Of a DNA stretch of 64,000 nucleotides, positions 25,849-34,256 are shown one piece after another; positions within the stretch are counted from its first letter, which is position 1, and every line of letters starts with the position of its first letter. Both the position numbers and the translations under genes were made by a program. The stretch comes from CAZWCX01 sp964632945 (GTDB lineage: Bacteria; Planctomycetota; MHYJ01; WSZJ01; CAZWCX01). The stretch covers positions 70,674 through 134,673 of the forward strand of contig CAZWCX010000004.1 in the NCBI GenBank assembly GCA_964632945.1, read 5' to 3'. Below the pieces are notes generated by a model that was not told the DNA's origin, did no database searches, and saw nothing but the letters and a program-made list of their open reading frames with translations.

Positions 25849-26896
25849 GGAGGAACTCCAATAGCCGATCTGCTGTCTCCTCGACTTCCCGGGCCGCTAA
25901 ACCCGGATGGATGGGCAGCGACAGCGCCTCCCGATCCACGCTCTCCGCACCTGCGAATCCCTTCGCCTCGAGGTTCAGGTACCGATGCACCGGCCGGTAG
26001 ACCGGATTCTTCGCTTCGATTCCCGCCTCCCGCAGGTGTACGATCGCCGCGTCCCGTCCCCCATCCCGGATCCGGACGACGTATCGATAGAACACGTGGC
26101 TCGCCCCCGGCGGCACGTCCGGCGCATCCACGCCGGCCCTCGCCAGGCGGGTCCGATAGATCGAGGCCAGAGCCCGCCGCGCAGCCAGAAACCCATCGAG
26201 TCGCGCCAACTGCGCGCGGCCGATCGCCGCGTTCACGTCGCTCATGCTGTAGTTGAATCGAACCCGGTCCGAATCGCGCTCGTCGTAGTCGAGCAGGTCG
26301 TCCACCGCCCGGGCCAGGTCGTCCGACGCCGTGCCGATGCAGCCTCCATGCCCGGTCGTGATCATCTTCGTGGCGTAGAACGAACAGATGGAAACCGTCC
26401 CCAGGCTGCCCGCCGGCCCTTCCGTACCCTGCGCCCCGAGGGCCATCGCAAGATCCTCGATCAACGGCACTCCGAACTCGCGAAATGGCGCAAGGTCGAG
26501 AAGCCGCCCGAACGGATGCACGACCACGATGGCCCGCAGGCGAGGGGTCCGCACCGCCCGGATCCCCTCCGGCGTCAGTCCGAGCGTGCCGGGGTCAATG
26601 TCGGCCGGGACCGGAGCCGCCCCGGAGTGCCGGATCGCGTGAAGCACGGCCGCGCACACGAACGAGGGCAGCGCGACTTCGTCCCCCGATCCGATGCCCA
26701 GCGCGCGGATCGCCGCGTGCAACGCGGCCGTGCCGCTGCTCGCCAGGCGCACGTGCGGAACACCCAGGCGAGCGGACAACTCCCGCTCGAACGTCTTCGC
26801 CTCCGCCCCTCGCGCGACATGACCCGACGACAGGACGCGACAGACCGCGCGGTCTTCGTCCACACCCAGCATCGGCTGAGAATGCCGGATCCGCAT
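25838..26896 (-). CDS. DegT/DnrJ/EryC1/StrS-family PLP aminotransferase
   Basis: A 352-residue sugar-aminotransferase-type enzyme. Visible family features are LASSGTAALHAAIRAL (cofactor phosphate binding), VHPFG, the Asp of LIEDLAMALGA and the PLP lysine in SFYATKMITTGHGG. Members transfer an amino group to keto-sugars bound to nucleotides for surface polysaccharides or antibiotics. No other sugar-biosynthesis gene is adjacent, so the substrate is open. ATG 26896 is chosen because homologues begin close to this point; a GGAG lies about 10 bases upstream, and ATGs at 26947 and 26998 would add unconserved residues. It is first in the run aminotransferase-24406-crcB-DUF190. Confidence 0.85.
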   Translation of the reverse strand: MRIRHSQPMLGVDEDRAVCRVLSSGHVARGAEAKTFERELSARLGVPHVRLASSGTAALHAAIRALGIGSGDEVALPSFVCAAVLHAIRHSGAAPVPADIDPGTLGLTPEGIRAVRTPRLRAIVVVHPFGRLLDLAPFREFGVPLIEDLAMALGAQGTEGPAGSLGTVSICSFYATKMITTGHGGCIGTASDDLARAVDDLLDYDERDSDRVRFNYSMSDVNAAIGRAQLARLDGFLAARRALASIYRTRLARAGVDAPDVPPGASHVFYRYVVRIRDGGRDAAIVHLREAGIEAKNPVYRPVHRYLNLEAKGFAGAESVDREALSLPIHPGLAAREVEETADRLLEFLHEA

Positions 26897-27045
26897 GCTG
26901 CACCGTCTCCGGGACCCTCGACCGTCCCGCCCGAGTAGCGTCCCCATGACCGTCGCGATCCGAAATGGCTTCGACGGCTGGATTTCTGATTCTCCCACCT
27001 TTTATCGGCCATTCGCAACGCCAACCTTGATCCCTGCCCGTCCCC

Positions 27046-27075
27046 TTGCGCCCCGCTTCCGCCCCCTGCTATCAT
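27046..27075 (+). promoter_or_regulatory. Probable promoter for class III aminotransferase
   Basis: TTGCGC (27046-27051) and TATCAT (27070-27075) are separated by 18 bases, and the -10 ends 34 bases before the GTG start at 27110. Confidence 0.5.
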
Positions 27076-27109
27076 GCATCGCAAGTGCATCCTGACGGAG
27101 GCGTCGCGC

Positions 27110-28450
27110 GTGGCCCCCAAGAATCTCCCCCAACTCCGTACCGGCCTGCCGGGACCCCTGGCCCGCAAGATCCTCGAGAAGGACAGCCGCTACCTTTCCC
27201 CGTCCTACACCCGGGCGTACCCCCTCGTGGTCAAGAGCGCCTCCGGGATGATGGTCGAAGACGTCGACGGGAATCGCTTTCTCGATTTCACGGCCGGAGT
27301 CGCCGTGACGAATACCGGCCACGCGCACCCCGACGTCGTCAAGGCCATCCAGGACCAGGCGGCGCGATTTCTTCACATGGCGGGGACCGACTTCTACTAC
27401 GGGGTGATGTCCGATCTCGCGGAACGGCTCGCCCAGTCTGCGCCCGGCGATTTCGAGAAGATCGTCCTCTTCACGAATTCCGGGGCCGAGACCGTCGAGG
27501 CCGCGTTCAAGCTGGTCCGACACCACACCCGTCGCCCGCGCATGATCGCCTTCACCGGCGCGTTTCACGGACGCACGTTCGGCGCGCTTTCCCTCACCGC
27601 CAGCAAGCCGGTCCAGCGACGCCACTTCGCCCCCCTCGTCCCGGAAGTCACCCATGTCCCCTACGCGTATTGCTACCGTTGTCCCTTTCACCTGGAGCCT
27701 CAGACCTGCAGTATCGCCTGCGTGAAGCACATCGAGGACGAGGTCTTTCGACGCCACATACCCCCGGAAGAGGTGGCCGCCATCGTGGTGGAGCCGATCC
27801 AGGGCGAGGGAGGATACGTCATTCCGCCCCCCGCCTGGCTGCCGGCCCTGGCCCAGCTCGCCCGCAAACATGGCATTCCGCTCATCGTGGACGAGATCCA
27901 GACCGGAATCGGGCGTACCGGAAAGATGTTCGCCGTGGAACACTCCGAGGTCGAGCCCGATGTCCTCTGCCTGGCCAAGGGACTCGCCTCGGGACTTCCG
28001 CTCGGCGCCATGATCTCCCGCGCTTCGCTCAACACCTGGGAAAGCGGCGCTCACGCGAGCACCTTCGGCGGAAACCCGATCGCATGCGCGGCCGCGCTCG
28101 AGACTTTGCGTCTCGTCCAGGAAACGATGTTGAAGAACGTCGTGACGGTCGGCGCGCACCTGCTCGCCGGAATGCGGGACCTTCAGTCGAGGCACGATTC
28201 CATCGGGGACGTCCGCGGTCTCGGATTGATGGGTGCCGTGGAATTCGTTCGGGACCGGACCACGCGGGAACGGGCGCCTGAATTGCGCAATCAGGTGGTG
28301 CAGGAGTGCTTTGCCCAGGGCCTCCTGGTGCTGGGATGCGGCGACAGTTCCCTGCGGTTCAGCCCGCCGCTGATCGCCGGCGAGGAAGACGTCGATTGCG
28401 CGCTCCGAATCGTCGACGCCGCCATCAAGAGAGCGCACGGCACCGGCTAG
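27110..28450 (+). CDS. Class III (acetylornithine/4-aminobutyrate type) aminotransferase
   Basis: A 446-residue PLP enzyme. Diagnostic motifs are FTNSGAETVEAAFKLVRHHT, AFHGRTFGALSLT, VEPIQGEGGY, VDEIQTGIGRTGKMF and the PLP-lysine region LAKGLASGLPLGAMI. A Cys-rich insert (AYCYRCPF followed by QTC and IACVKH) is typical of the subgroup annotated as acetylornithine aminotransferase-like or broad-range amino-acid aminotransferase/racemase. The substrate is therefore not fixed: ornithine, acetylornithine, GABA or related omega-amino acids. GTG 27110 is preferred because GGAGG lies 8 bases before it; an ATG at 27074 coincides with the end of the predicted -10 box. Confidence 0.88.
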   Translation: MAPKNLPQLRTGLPGPLARKILEKDSRYLSPSYTRAYPLVVKSASGMMVEDVDGNRFLDFTAGVAVTNTGHAHPDVVKAIQDQAARFLHMAGTDFYYGVMSDLAERLAQSAPGDFEKIVLFTNSGAETVEAAFKLVRHHTRRPRMIAFTGAFHGRTFGALSLTASKPVQRRHFAPLVPEVTHVPYAYCYRCPFHLEPQTCSIACVKHIEDEVFRRHIPPEEVAAIVVEPIQGEGGYVIPPPAWLPALAQLARKHGIPLIVDEIQTGIGRTGKMFAVEHSEVEPDVLCLAKGLASGLPLGAMISRASLNTWESGAHASTFGGNPIACAAALETLRLVQETMLKNVVTVGAHLLAGMRDLQSRHDSIGDVRGLGLMGAVEFVRDRTTRERAPELRNQVVQECFAQGLLVLGCGDSSLRFSPPLIAGEEDVDCALRIVDAAIKRAHGTG

Positions 28451-28504
28451 CCCGGAATCTCATGAGGCCGCGTCAGCGGCTTCGTGGAGAATCCGCCCGC
28501 GGGC

Positions 28505-28617
28505 TCCTGGCTGCGTCCGCAGCCAGGACCGCGGGGCGACCGGCGTGCGACACACGGGGTCGCACGCTGGGCGCGGCGGTCCGGCTCCGGACGCCCTTCC
28601 TGGCCGTCCGGAGCCGG
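28505..28617. terminator. Two hairpins between convergent genes
   Basis: Two perfect inverted repeats fill the 232-base gap. TCCTGGCTGCG/CGCAGCCAGGA is at 28505-28515 with 28518-28528. CCGGCTCCGGACG/CGTCCGGAGCCGG is at 28581-28593 with 28605-28617. Neither has a long T-run, but the position between convergent genes suggests transcription stop in both directions. Confidence 0.55.
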
Positions 28618-28682
28618 ATGGTTCGCGAACAGCGAAGCGGTCCGTAATGAATCCGGGTTGGACGCTATACCGCGTTATCGGT

Positions 28683-30353
28683 TCAATCGCGCCCGCGCAG
28701 GTTCCGTTCCCGGGAACCGCCGCCTTCTCCGCTTTCTCGCCGGCCCCAATCGATGAACCACGACAGCCAGCGGCGCCACCCCCGGCCAGTGTCCGGCGCA
28801 ACCGCCGCGGGAGCCTGGGGAGGCGCTTCGTACACGGCCCGGGGGCCGACCCCGGTCCGGTTCGCCGGGGCCTCTGCCGCCGCAATCACTACTTCCGGGA
28901 CCGGTGCCACGTCCACGATCAGGTCCTGCAGCGGACGCAGCGCCTGGATCGGAACTTCGAGGCGTACGCCCTCGAGAAAGACCGTCCAGGCCCCCTCCGT
29001 CAAGGCGAGCTTCTCCCGCAACACTTCGTCCGGCACCTCGGGCTCGAAGGCCGATCCGAGCGGAAGAAGCAGTCCGCCGACCCGATGCCGGCGCAAGGCG
29101 AGACCGAACGGGACCGTGTCGATCGCTCCGCGCTCGGCGACGACGAGCAGGCCCTCGGGCGTCGGAGCGCCGCGGAGCGACTCCAGCCGACCCGCCGGCA
29201 CTCGCCCGATCAGGTGTCCCAGCCAGCCGGTCTCCTCCGGCGTCAATAGGGCCGCGGAGGGCGGTTGCCCGGCAGGGACGATGCCCGGACGCAGTTTCAA
29301 GGCGCGCCGCGGCAACACCGCCGCCGCGTCCCCGGGCTCCCCCCGCTCCACACCCTTCGGCGGCGCATCGGCCACCGTCAGGCGGTCCAGGGGCACGAAC
29401 CGCGGAAAGGGCCGCAGGTCCAGATTCCTGCGCGTCCCCGCAGTCAGCACCAGAAGGGACCCTTCGGGAAGCTCCGAGGCGACGTGCGGCATCCACACGG
29501 GAGCGCGCGTCCCGGCCGGAACCAGCACGCCGCGCGCCGATTCACCCCCCTCTCCGCTCAGGTACGACTCTTCGAGCAGCATTGCCCCCGGCAATTCGTC
29601 CAACCGCTCCGTCCAATGGGCCATCACCGCCTCCCCCCTCCCGCCGCGCGGGCCGAGGCGGAACAGGATCATCTCCACGGGTTCGTCGCCGCTACCCTTC
29701 TTCGTCAGCGAGGCCACCGACACTTCCAGCGCGCGCCGCCGGAACACCCGCTCCAGCGGCGCCGCCAGGTCCGGCATGCACAATACGTACCGCGCACCCG
29801 GCGAGCGCTCCGGGACCGGGACGGGCCGAAGCCGCGCCAGGAACCCCTCGTGGAACGACAGCCGTCTCAAGTCCGGCTTCGCCACATCCACCCGCTCGCC
29901 CGCAAACGGGAACAGCGACAACGCGCGCCCCGGGTCGGGCTCCGGCGGTCTCGAGAGATCGTACCCCGTCGGACTCGCCCGATCGCGATAGCGGACGAAG
30001 ACGTCCGCACCCCCGACCATCATCGGGGCATCGTCCCCGAGCCATCGCGCCGTCAGCCCGGCAATCCGGTCGAACACGAGCGAAACCTGTCCCGAGGTGC
30101 GCAACGACCCCTCGGGCCGGACCAGGACGAAAAACTCCTCCTGCAACCCCTTATGCACCAGGAGTCGCACCGCAAGCCCATCCCGCCCGAACTGGAATTC
30201 GGCGGAGAGCAGTCCCACCAGCCCGACCAGGGAAGACCAGGTCGGCACCCGGATCAGGCCGTTGGCTCCGACGACCACCTGCCGGCCGTCCAGGGACAGC
30301 CCGGGGAAAGCCGGCGCCTGCCCCTTGCTGCAGCGCACCAGTTCAATCGCCAT
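28683..30353 (-). CDS. Uncharacterised 556-residue protein partnered with the vWA-like gene
   Basis: No family is recognised with confidence. The protein has no signal peptide. It opens MAIELVRCSKG, has many predicted beta strands, recurring Gly/Arg/Pro-rich turns and a Pro/Ala linker near residues 500-530, and ends in a Trp-rich basic segment (RGWRRWLSWFIDWG) that may touch a membrane or nucleic acid. ATG 30353 has GGGAG 6 bases upstream; a GTG at 30377 is possible. It starts 27 bases after the stop of the vWA-like gene, so they form an operon. Large uncharacterised proteins paired with degenerate vWA proteins are known from the FtsH/MoxR-vWA ternary systems described by Aravind and colleagues. 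Similarity to those is only a suspicion here. Confidence 0.6.
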   Translation of the reverse strand: MAIELVRCSKGQAPAFPGLSLDGRQVVVGANGLIRVPTWSSLVGLVGLLSAEFQFGRDGLAVRLLVHKGLQEEFFVLVRPEGSLRTSGQVSLVFDRIAGLTARWLGDDAPMMVGGADVFVRYRDRASPTGYDLSRPPEPDPGRALSLFPFAGERVDVAKPDLRRLSFHEGFLARLRPVPVPERSPGARYVLCMPDLAAPLERVFRRRALEVSVASLTKKGSGDEPVEMILFRLGPRGGRGEAVMAHWTERLDELPGAMLLEESYLSGEGGESARGVLVPAGTRAPVWMPHVASELPEGSLLVLTAGTRRNLDLRPFPRFVPLDRLTVADAPPKGVERGEPGDAAAVLPRRALKLRPGIVPAGQPPSAALLTPEETGWLGHLIGRVPAGRLESLRGAPTPEGLLVVAERGAIDTVPFGLALRRHRVGGLLLPLGSAFEPEVPDEVLREKLALTEGAWTVFLEGVRLEVPIQALRPLQDLIVDVAPVPEVVIAAAEAPANRTGVGPRAVYEAPPQAPAAVAPDTGRGWRRWLSWFIDWGRRESGEGGGSRERNLRGRD

Positions 30354-30380
30354 CCGTCGCTCCCGGCCGAATTGCACCGC

Positions 30381-31856
30381 CTATACGTCGAGCACGATCT
30401 TGCGTTCTTCTGCACGCCGCCGGGACGCATCCCGCAGCACCGCATACGACAACACGTTTCGCTTTTCCAGATAGTGTGTCAGGTCCCGGTGGCTCCGCTC
30501 GTGCTCCCGCGCGCTGCGTTCGATCTCGAGATCCGAACCGATCAGGATTCCGGTCAGTCGGGCTTCCTTGCGCATCGCCTCGAACAGCTCCGCGTGCCGG
30601 TCGTCGCAATCGCAAAAGTGCAGATGGGTGATGAGCAGGACCGTGATCCGATCGTACTCGAGGCGCAGCCGACGCAGCGTCAGAAGCAAGTGCTCGAGCA
30701 CCTGTCGCTCCCGGGTGGGCCGTTCCGACCGGTAGGTGAGGAAGTAGCGAAAGTCGGCCGCGCTCGAAAGCGGGAGCACCGGCGACAGCATCTCGTCGAA
30801 GGTGCTGTACGCGAAATCGTGTCCCTTCAGCGACATCTTCTTCGCCAGCGCGATGCCCAGGACGCGCGTCAGCGCCTCGGGGTCCCCCGCCATGCTGAAG
30901 CCCGTGTTCGCGACCATGTAGAGCAGATTCCGGTGTCGCTCCCTGGGCCGCTCGCGACCGAAGTACAGGAGGCCCCCGTTGCAGAATCGATGGAAGAAGA
31001 CCGCCTGGGGAAGCGCGAATTCCGAAGGAACGATATTGTCGAGTGATCCCCGCAATCCGATTCCGGAAACGCCCGCGATCGGGTAGTGCTGCTCGTTTCT
31101 CCAGCGCCCGGTGCCCAGGATGCTCGGCGCCAGGCACAGCAGATCTTCCAGCACGTTTTCGATTTGACCCGAGAGCCCGGCGAATTCGACCATGTCGACC
31201 AGGGATTGCAGATCGAGGCCGCCGCCGTCCCCCCCTCCGCCGAACAGTTCGATGAATTGCACGTCTTCGGGCGTCAACGTCGCCAACCCGGCCCGGATCG
31301 ACGCCAGGATCGGCCCGGCAAGCAGGTCCTCTCCGCGCGCCTGCGGGCCGAGGCGATGGGCGCGCACGACTTCGGGCACCGAAAGGAGGGCCCCGGGCAA
31401 CGCCTCCTCCACCGCCGCATCTCCCGCCCCGTGTCGGCCGACTTGCGCCAGGGCTGCAAGGCGGGGCGCCGCTTTCGTGAGAATGCGGGCCACCAGCACT
31501 CCCACCGTCCGGTCGCTGAGACCCCAGGCGCGGATCTTGGAAACCACCGGATGCTGCGCCGCCTCGTTCACCAGCGCACGCCAGGCCGCGGGATCCACTC
31601 CGGCCGGCAGCGCTGGAAACAGCTCGATACGCCACGCCGCCGCCGGATACGCCAGCAGCAAACCGAGATCGTGCACGAGGAAGAGGGGCACCAACCCGAG
31701 CCCCGCGCAGGCCCGATGCCACCGCAGGACCCGCTGCACCGGGTCGTTGATCGGCTGCACGCACGAGTAGACCATCCCGCCCAGGTGATAGCGGACCAGG
31801 TCGTCGGCGCCGGCCAGGGTGACCACTTCGTTTCTCCCGATTCGCGTCGTCGGCAT
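30381..31856 (-). CDS. Protein with degenerate von Willebrand A-like domain
   Basis: A 491-residue protein with a helical N-terminal half and a C-terminal segment that reads like a vWA fold. After a RNEQHYPIAGVSGIGLRGS region, the strand LLYMVANTGFSMAG occupies the place of the MIDAS D-x-S-x-S motif but lacks the Asp, so metal binding is probably lost. Further on, ITVLLITHLHFCDCDDRH resembles a late vWA strand and loop. ATG 31856 is my choice; ATG 31871 is equally possible, as neither has a clear ribosome-binding site. No ATPase (MoxR or FtsH type) lies in this window, so the partner machine, if any, is elsewhere. Confidence 0.6.
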   Translation of the reverse strand: MPTTRIGRNEVVTLAGADDLVRYHLGGMVYSCVQPINDPVQRVLRWHRACAGLGLVPLFLVHDLGLLLAYPAAAWRIELFPALPAGVDPAAWRALVNEAAQHPVVSKIRAWGLSDRTVGVLVARILTKAAPRLAALAQVGRHGAGDAAVEEALPGALLSVPEVVRAHRLGPQARGEDLLAGPILASIRAGLATLTPEDVQFIELFGGGGDGGGLDLQSLVDMVEFAGLSGQIENVLEDLLCLAPSILGTGRWRNEQHYPIAGVSGIGLRGSLDNIVPSEFALPQAVFFHRFCNGGLLYFGRERPRERHRNLLYMVANTGFSMAGDPEALTRVLGIALAKKMSLKGHDFAYSTFDEMLSPVLPLSSAADFRYFLTYRSERPTRERQVLEHLLLTLRRLRLEYDRITVLLITHLHFCDCDDRHAELFEAMRKEARLTGILIGSDLEIERSAREHERSHRDLTHYLEKRNVLSYAVLRDASRRRAEERKIVLDV

Positions 31857-32030
31857 CCTACCGGCTGCCATCCCCCAGGGCAACCCCCGCCGCCCCCAAC
31901 CCCCTCCCCCGCTCTCTTTCCGACGCCCCCGCCAACGCGCACCCCGGGTCCGGCTGGTCCCCGCATCCGGTGCACCGTCCTTGCCGACGCTCCGCGCGAT
32001 GCGCCGCCGCGCCGGTTCGCTCCGGATCGC

Positions 32031-32060
32031 TTGACAACGCCGCGAGCGTCCCGTTAGAGT
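32031..32060 (+). promoter_or_regulatory. Promoter for TPR protein and His/Cys lipoprotein
   Basis: TTGACA (32031-32036) and TAGAGT (32055-32060) with an 18-base spacer, 31 bases upstream of the GTG start at 32092. Confidence 0.65.
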
Positions 32061-32091
32061 GGGCCTCGCACTTTTTTTCAGGGAGGCCCCC

Positions 32092-32919
32092 GTGAGTCCG
32101 ATCCTGCTCGCGGCACTCGTCCTGCTCCCGCTCGCCGCCTCCTTCGCCAAATCCACGGGAAAGGGCGCGAAGGACTCCGCCAAGAGCGCCAAGGGCGCAA
32201 AGCCGAGCAAGTCCGGATTGGGCAAGGAGATCGTGGCACTCTGGGATGCGCGCGACAAGGGCGAGAATTCACCCAAGCTCGTCTCCGCCCTGGAGAAGCG
32301 CGTCGCGGCCGACCCCGAAGACTTCGAGGCCCAGTGGTGGCTTGCCCGCGCCTGCTGGTGGATCGCCGATCGCAGCGCCGATGCGGACGGGAAGCGCAAC
32401 TACGGCGAAAAGGGAGTCCAACACGGCGAGAAGGCCGTTGCCCTCGCGCCCGACCGCGTCGAAGGCTACCTCTGGTACTCCGCGGCCCTCGGCGAATATG
32501 GCCTCGGCATCAGCATCATGCGAGCCCTGCTTCAGGGACTCGACGGGAAATTCCGAAAGCACTGTCAACAGGCGATCGAGATCGACCCCGGCTACGATGG
32601 CGGGGGACCGCTCCGCGCGATGGGTCGATTCTATGCCAAGTTGCCTTTCCCCAAACAGGACCTGAAGCGCTCGCGGGAATTGCTCGAGGAGGCGGTGAAG
32701 CTCGCCCCGGAGCGCTCCCTCACGCGCCTGTACCTCGCGGAAACGCTGGTCGCCCTCGGCAAGCCGGCCGAGGCCCTCTCCCACTTGGAACATCTGTTCA
32801 AAATGAAACCCGTCGCCGAGGAGCGCGCGGACCACGGACACAACGTCCAGCTCGCGCTGAACCTGTGCAAGGAGATCCCCGGCGGCGATGAACTCGCCAG
32901 GAAACACTCGAAGAAGTAA
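32092..32919 (+). CDS. Exported TatT-like TPR protein
   Basis: A 275-residue protein with a signal peptide (SPILLAALVLLPLAASFA), a Lys/Ser/Ala-rich linker, and helical repeats. The segment around residues 150-235, including GISIMRALLQGL, AIEIDPGYDGGGPLRAMGRFYAKLPF and LLEEAVKLAPE, resembles TRAP transporter T-component (TatT) proteins, which form periplasmic TPR trimers that bind substrate-binding proteins. No TRAP transporter genes are nearby, so the name is structural only. The GTG start has GGGAGG 5 bases upstream. The lipoprotein gene begins 29 bases after its stop. Confidence 0.72.
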   Translation: MSPILLAALVLLPLAASFAKSTGKGAKDSAKSAKGAKPSKSGLGKEIVALWDARDKGENSPKLVSALEKRVAADPEDFEAQWWLARACWWIADRSADADGKRNYGEKGVQHGEKAVALAPDRVEGYLWYSAALGEYGLGISIMRALLQGLDGKFRKHCQQAIEIDPGYDGGGPLRAMGRFYAKLPFPKQDLKRSRELLEEAVKLAPERSLTRLYLAETLVALGKPAEALSHLEHLFKMKPVAEERADHGHNVQLALNLCKEIPGGDELARKHSKK

Positions 32920-32948
32920 CCGGGTCCACCGGTCGAGGAGGGTTGTCG

Positions 32949-33299
32949 ATGGCCAAGAAGTGTCTGCTGCTCTGCCTGTTCGTTCTCCCGTTGGTTGCGG
33001 GGTGCTACAAGAAAGATCCGGGTGTGCGTCCCAACGACCAGCGGATCCTGCACCAGCACGAAATCGCCTGCGGGCACTATTTCCATGACGGACGCTGGTA
33101 CTATGTCCATAACCACCTCCACCAGGTCGGGTGCGGACATCACTACTACGAGGGTCGCTGGAATCTGAACCCGCCCACCCCCGGATTCACCACCCACGTC
33201 GAGTTGTGCCCGGTCCGCGAGACCGAGGTGCCGAGCCAGGCCCCGCGGGAGGCGTCCCAGCATCCCCGCCAGCGCGGATATCACACGTACTACAAGTAA
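32949..33299 (+). CDS. Small His/Cys-rich lipoprotein with duplicated CGH...GRW motif
   Basis: A 116-residue predicted lipoprotein (lipobox LVAGC, Cys19). The mature part contains a duplicated unit: CGHYFHDGRWYY followed about 20 residues later by CGHHYYEGRWN, linked by VHNHLHQVG. The concentration of His and Cys in two near-identical units strongly suggests a metal site, but I know no characterised homologue. ATG 32949 follows GAGGAGGG by 6 bases. It lies downstream of the TatT-like gene and likely shares its message. A bidirectional terminator follows. Confidence 0.72.
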   Translation: MAKKCLLLCLFVLPLVAGCYKKDPGVRPNDQRILHQHEIACGHYFHDGRWYYVHNHLHQVGCGHHYYEGRWNLNPPTPGFTTHVELCPVRETEVPSQAPREASQHPRQRGYHTYYK

Positions 33300-33320
33300 C
33301 GGTCTTCCCCCGAAACGGCT

Positions 33321-33348
33321 CGAGGCCGGGGCTCGTGCCCCGGCCTCG
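33321..33348. terminator. Bidirectional hairpin terminator
   Basis: A perfect 12-bp stem, CGAGGCCGGGGC (33321-33332) with GCCCCGGCCTCG (33337-33348), and a 4-base loop between convergent genes. T-runs are poor on both sides. Confidence 0.6.
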
Positions 33349-33371
33349 CCGCGGTCGGACCGTAGGGACGC

Positions 33372-34256
33372 TTACGCGTTCCCGGATCCGTCCGGCTCCT
33401 CTCCCCCCCCGCCCGGCCGCCCGCCGCCCTGCTGCCCGCCGGAATCCGGGGGACCTTCCGTCCCTTCGCGTGAATCGTCCGTACCCGTCTCGGCGGCGAG
33501 TCCCTCCACCCGGGTGCGCAGCCAGGCGTACGCCTCATCCACATACAGGCTCGGTCGGCCGTCGATCAGGCGAACCGCCCGTAGATCCAGCGGACGCCCC
33601 GGCTCCGTCGAGGTGATCTGCGGCCAGTGCGACATGAGTTCCAGGTACATGCAGCGCCGATCCTCCCGCAACACCTCGAGCACGAGGTCGCGACGCGCGC
33701 CCTCCATGGGATCCTGATCGGGCGCCGTCGCGTCGATCTCGAACTTGACCGACGCGAACCCCAGCGGACGCCCCATCGCTTCAAGCCAGGCCCGCGGAGG
33801 GGCGATCAGGTTCGATCGCAGCCAGGACAGGGCGTCCGGCCCACGAACGTGGCACTGGGCCCGCAGCCGGACCTCCGCCATCACGCGGGTGCGGTCCGAC
33901 TCGAAACCCTCGAATACGGCGCGCGCGGTCAGATCGAGGCGCTCGCGCGCCTCATGCAGGGACGGGGGCCACACGTACGTCATGAGCAGCCGGATCGGGG
34001 TTCGCGTGTTCGGGTTGTCGACCTCGATCTTCCAGTTGCCCGCTCCTTCCGAGCGCTCGAGCGTGATCGTGAACCCGCGATTCGCGGCATCGCCGGCGGA
34101 GCCGGTCGTCGAGTACCGGAACGACAGGTCGTCCATCCCCAGGGCATCGCACACCCGGCCGTGCAGCCGCGAAGCCTCCTCGCGAGTGACGAAGCGGGGC
34201 GGACCGAACAGGTAGGCGAAGATCACTCCCCGCGTGCGCAGCGATTCCGGGATCAT
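33372..34256 (-). CDS. Uncharacterised protein translationally coupled to M2-type peptidase
   Basis: A 294-residue soluble protein with no signal peptide or membrane helix. It is alpha/beta in character (RGVIFAYLFGPPRF at the start, FTITLERSEGAGNWKIEVD, VKFEIDATAPDQDP). The final ~35 residues are a Gly/Glu/Asp/Gln-rich disordered tail. I recognise no family. Its ATG overlaps the stop of the peptidase gene in an ATGA arrangement, so the two are produced together, and an accessory or substrate-related role for the peptidase is a reasonable guess. Confidence 0.65.
   Translation of the reverse strand: MIPESLRTRGVIFAYLFGPPRFVTREEASRLHGRVCDALGMDDLSFRYSTTGSAGDAANRGFTITLERSEGAGNWKIEVDNPNTRTPIRLLMTYVWPPSLHEARERLDLTARAVFEGFESDRTRVMAEVRLRAQCHVRGPDALSWLRSNLIAPPRAWLEAMGRPLGFASVKFEIDATAPDQDPMEGARRDLVLEVLREDRRCMYLELMSHWPQITSTEPGRPLDLRAVRLIDGRPSLYVDEAYAWLRTRVEGLAAETGTDDSREGTEGPPDSGGQQGGGRPGGGGEEPDGSGNA

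Noticed and set aside
28451..28682. Small gene between the convergent genes
   Set aside because: The stretch is dominated by two perfect inverted repeats; the short frames there are by-products of the GC-rich stems.
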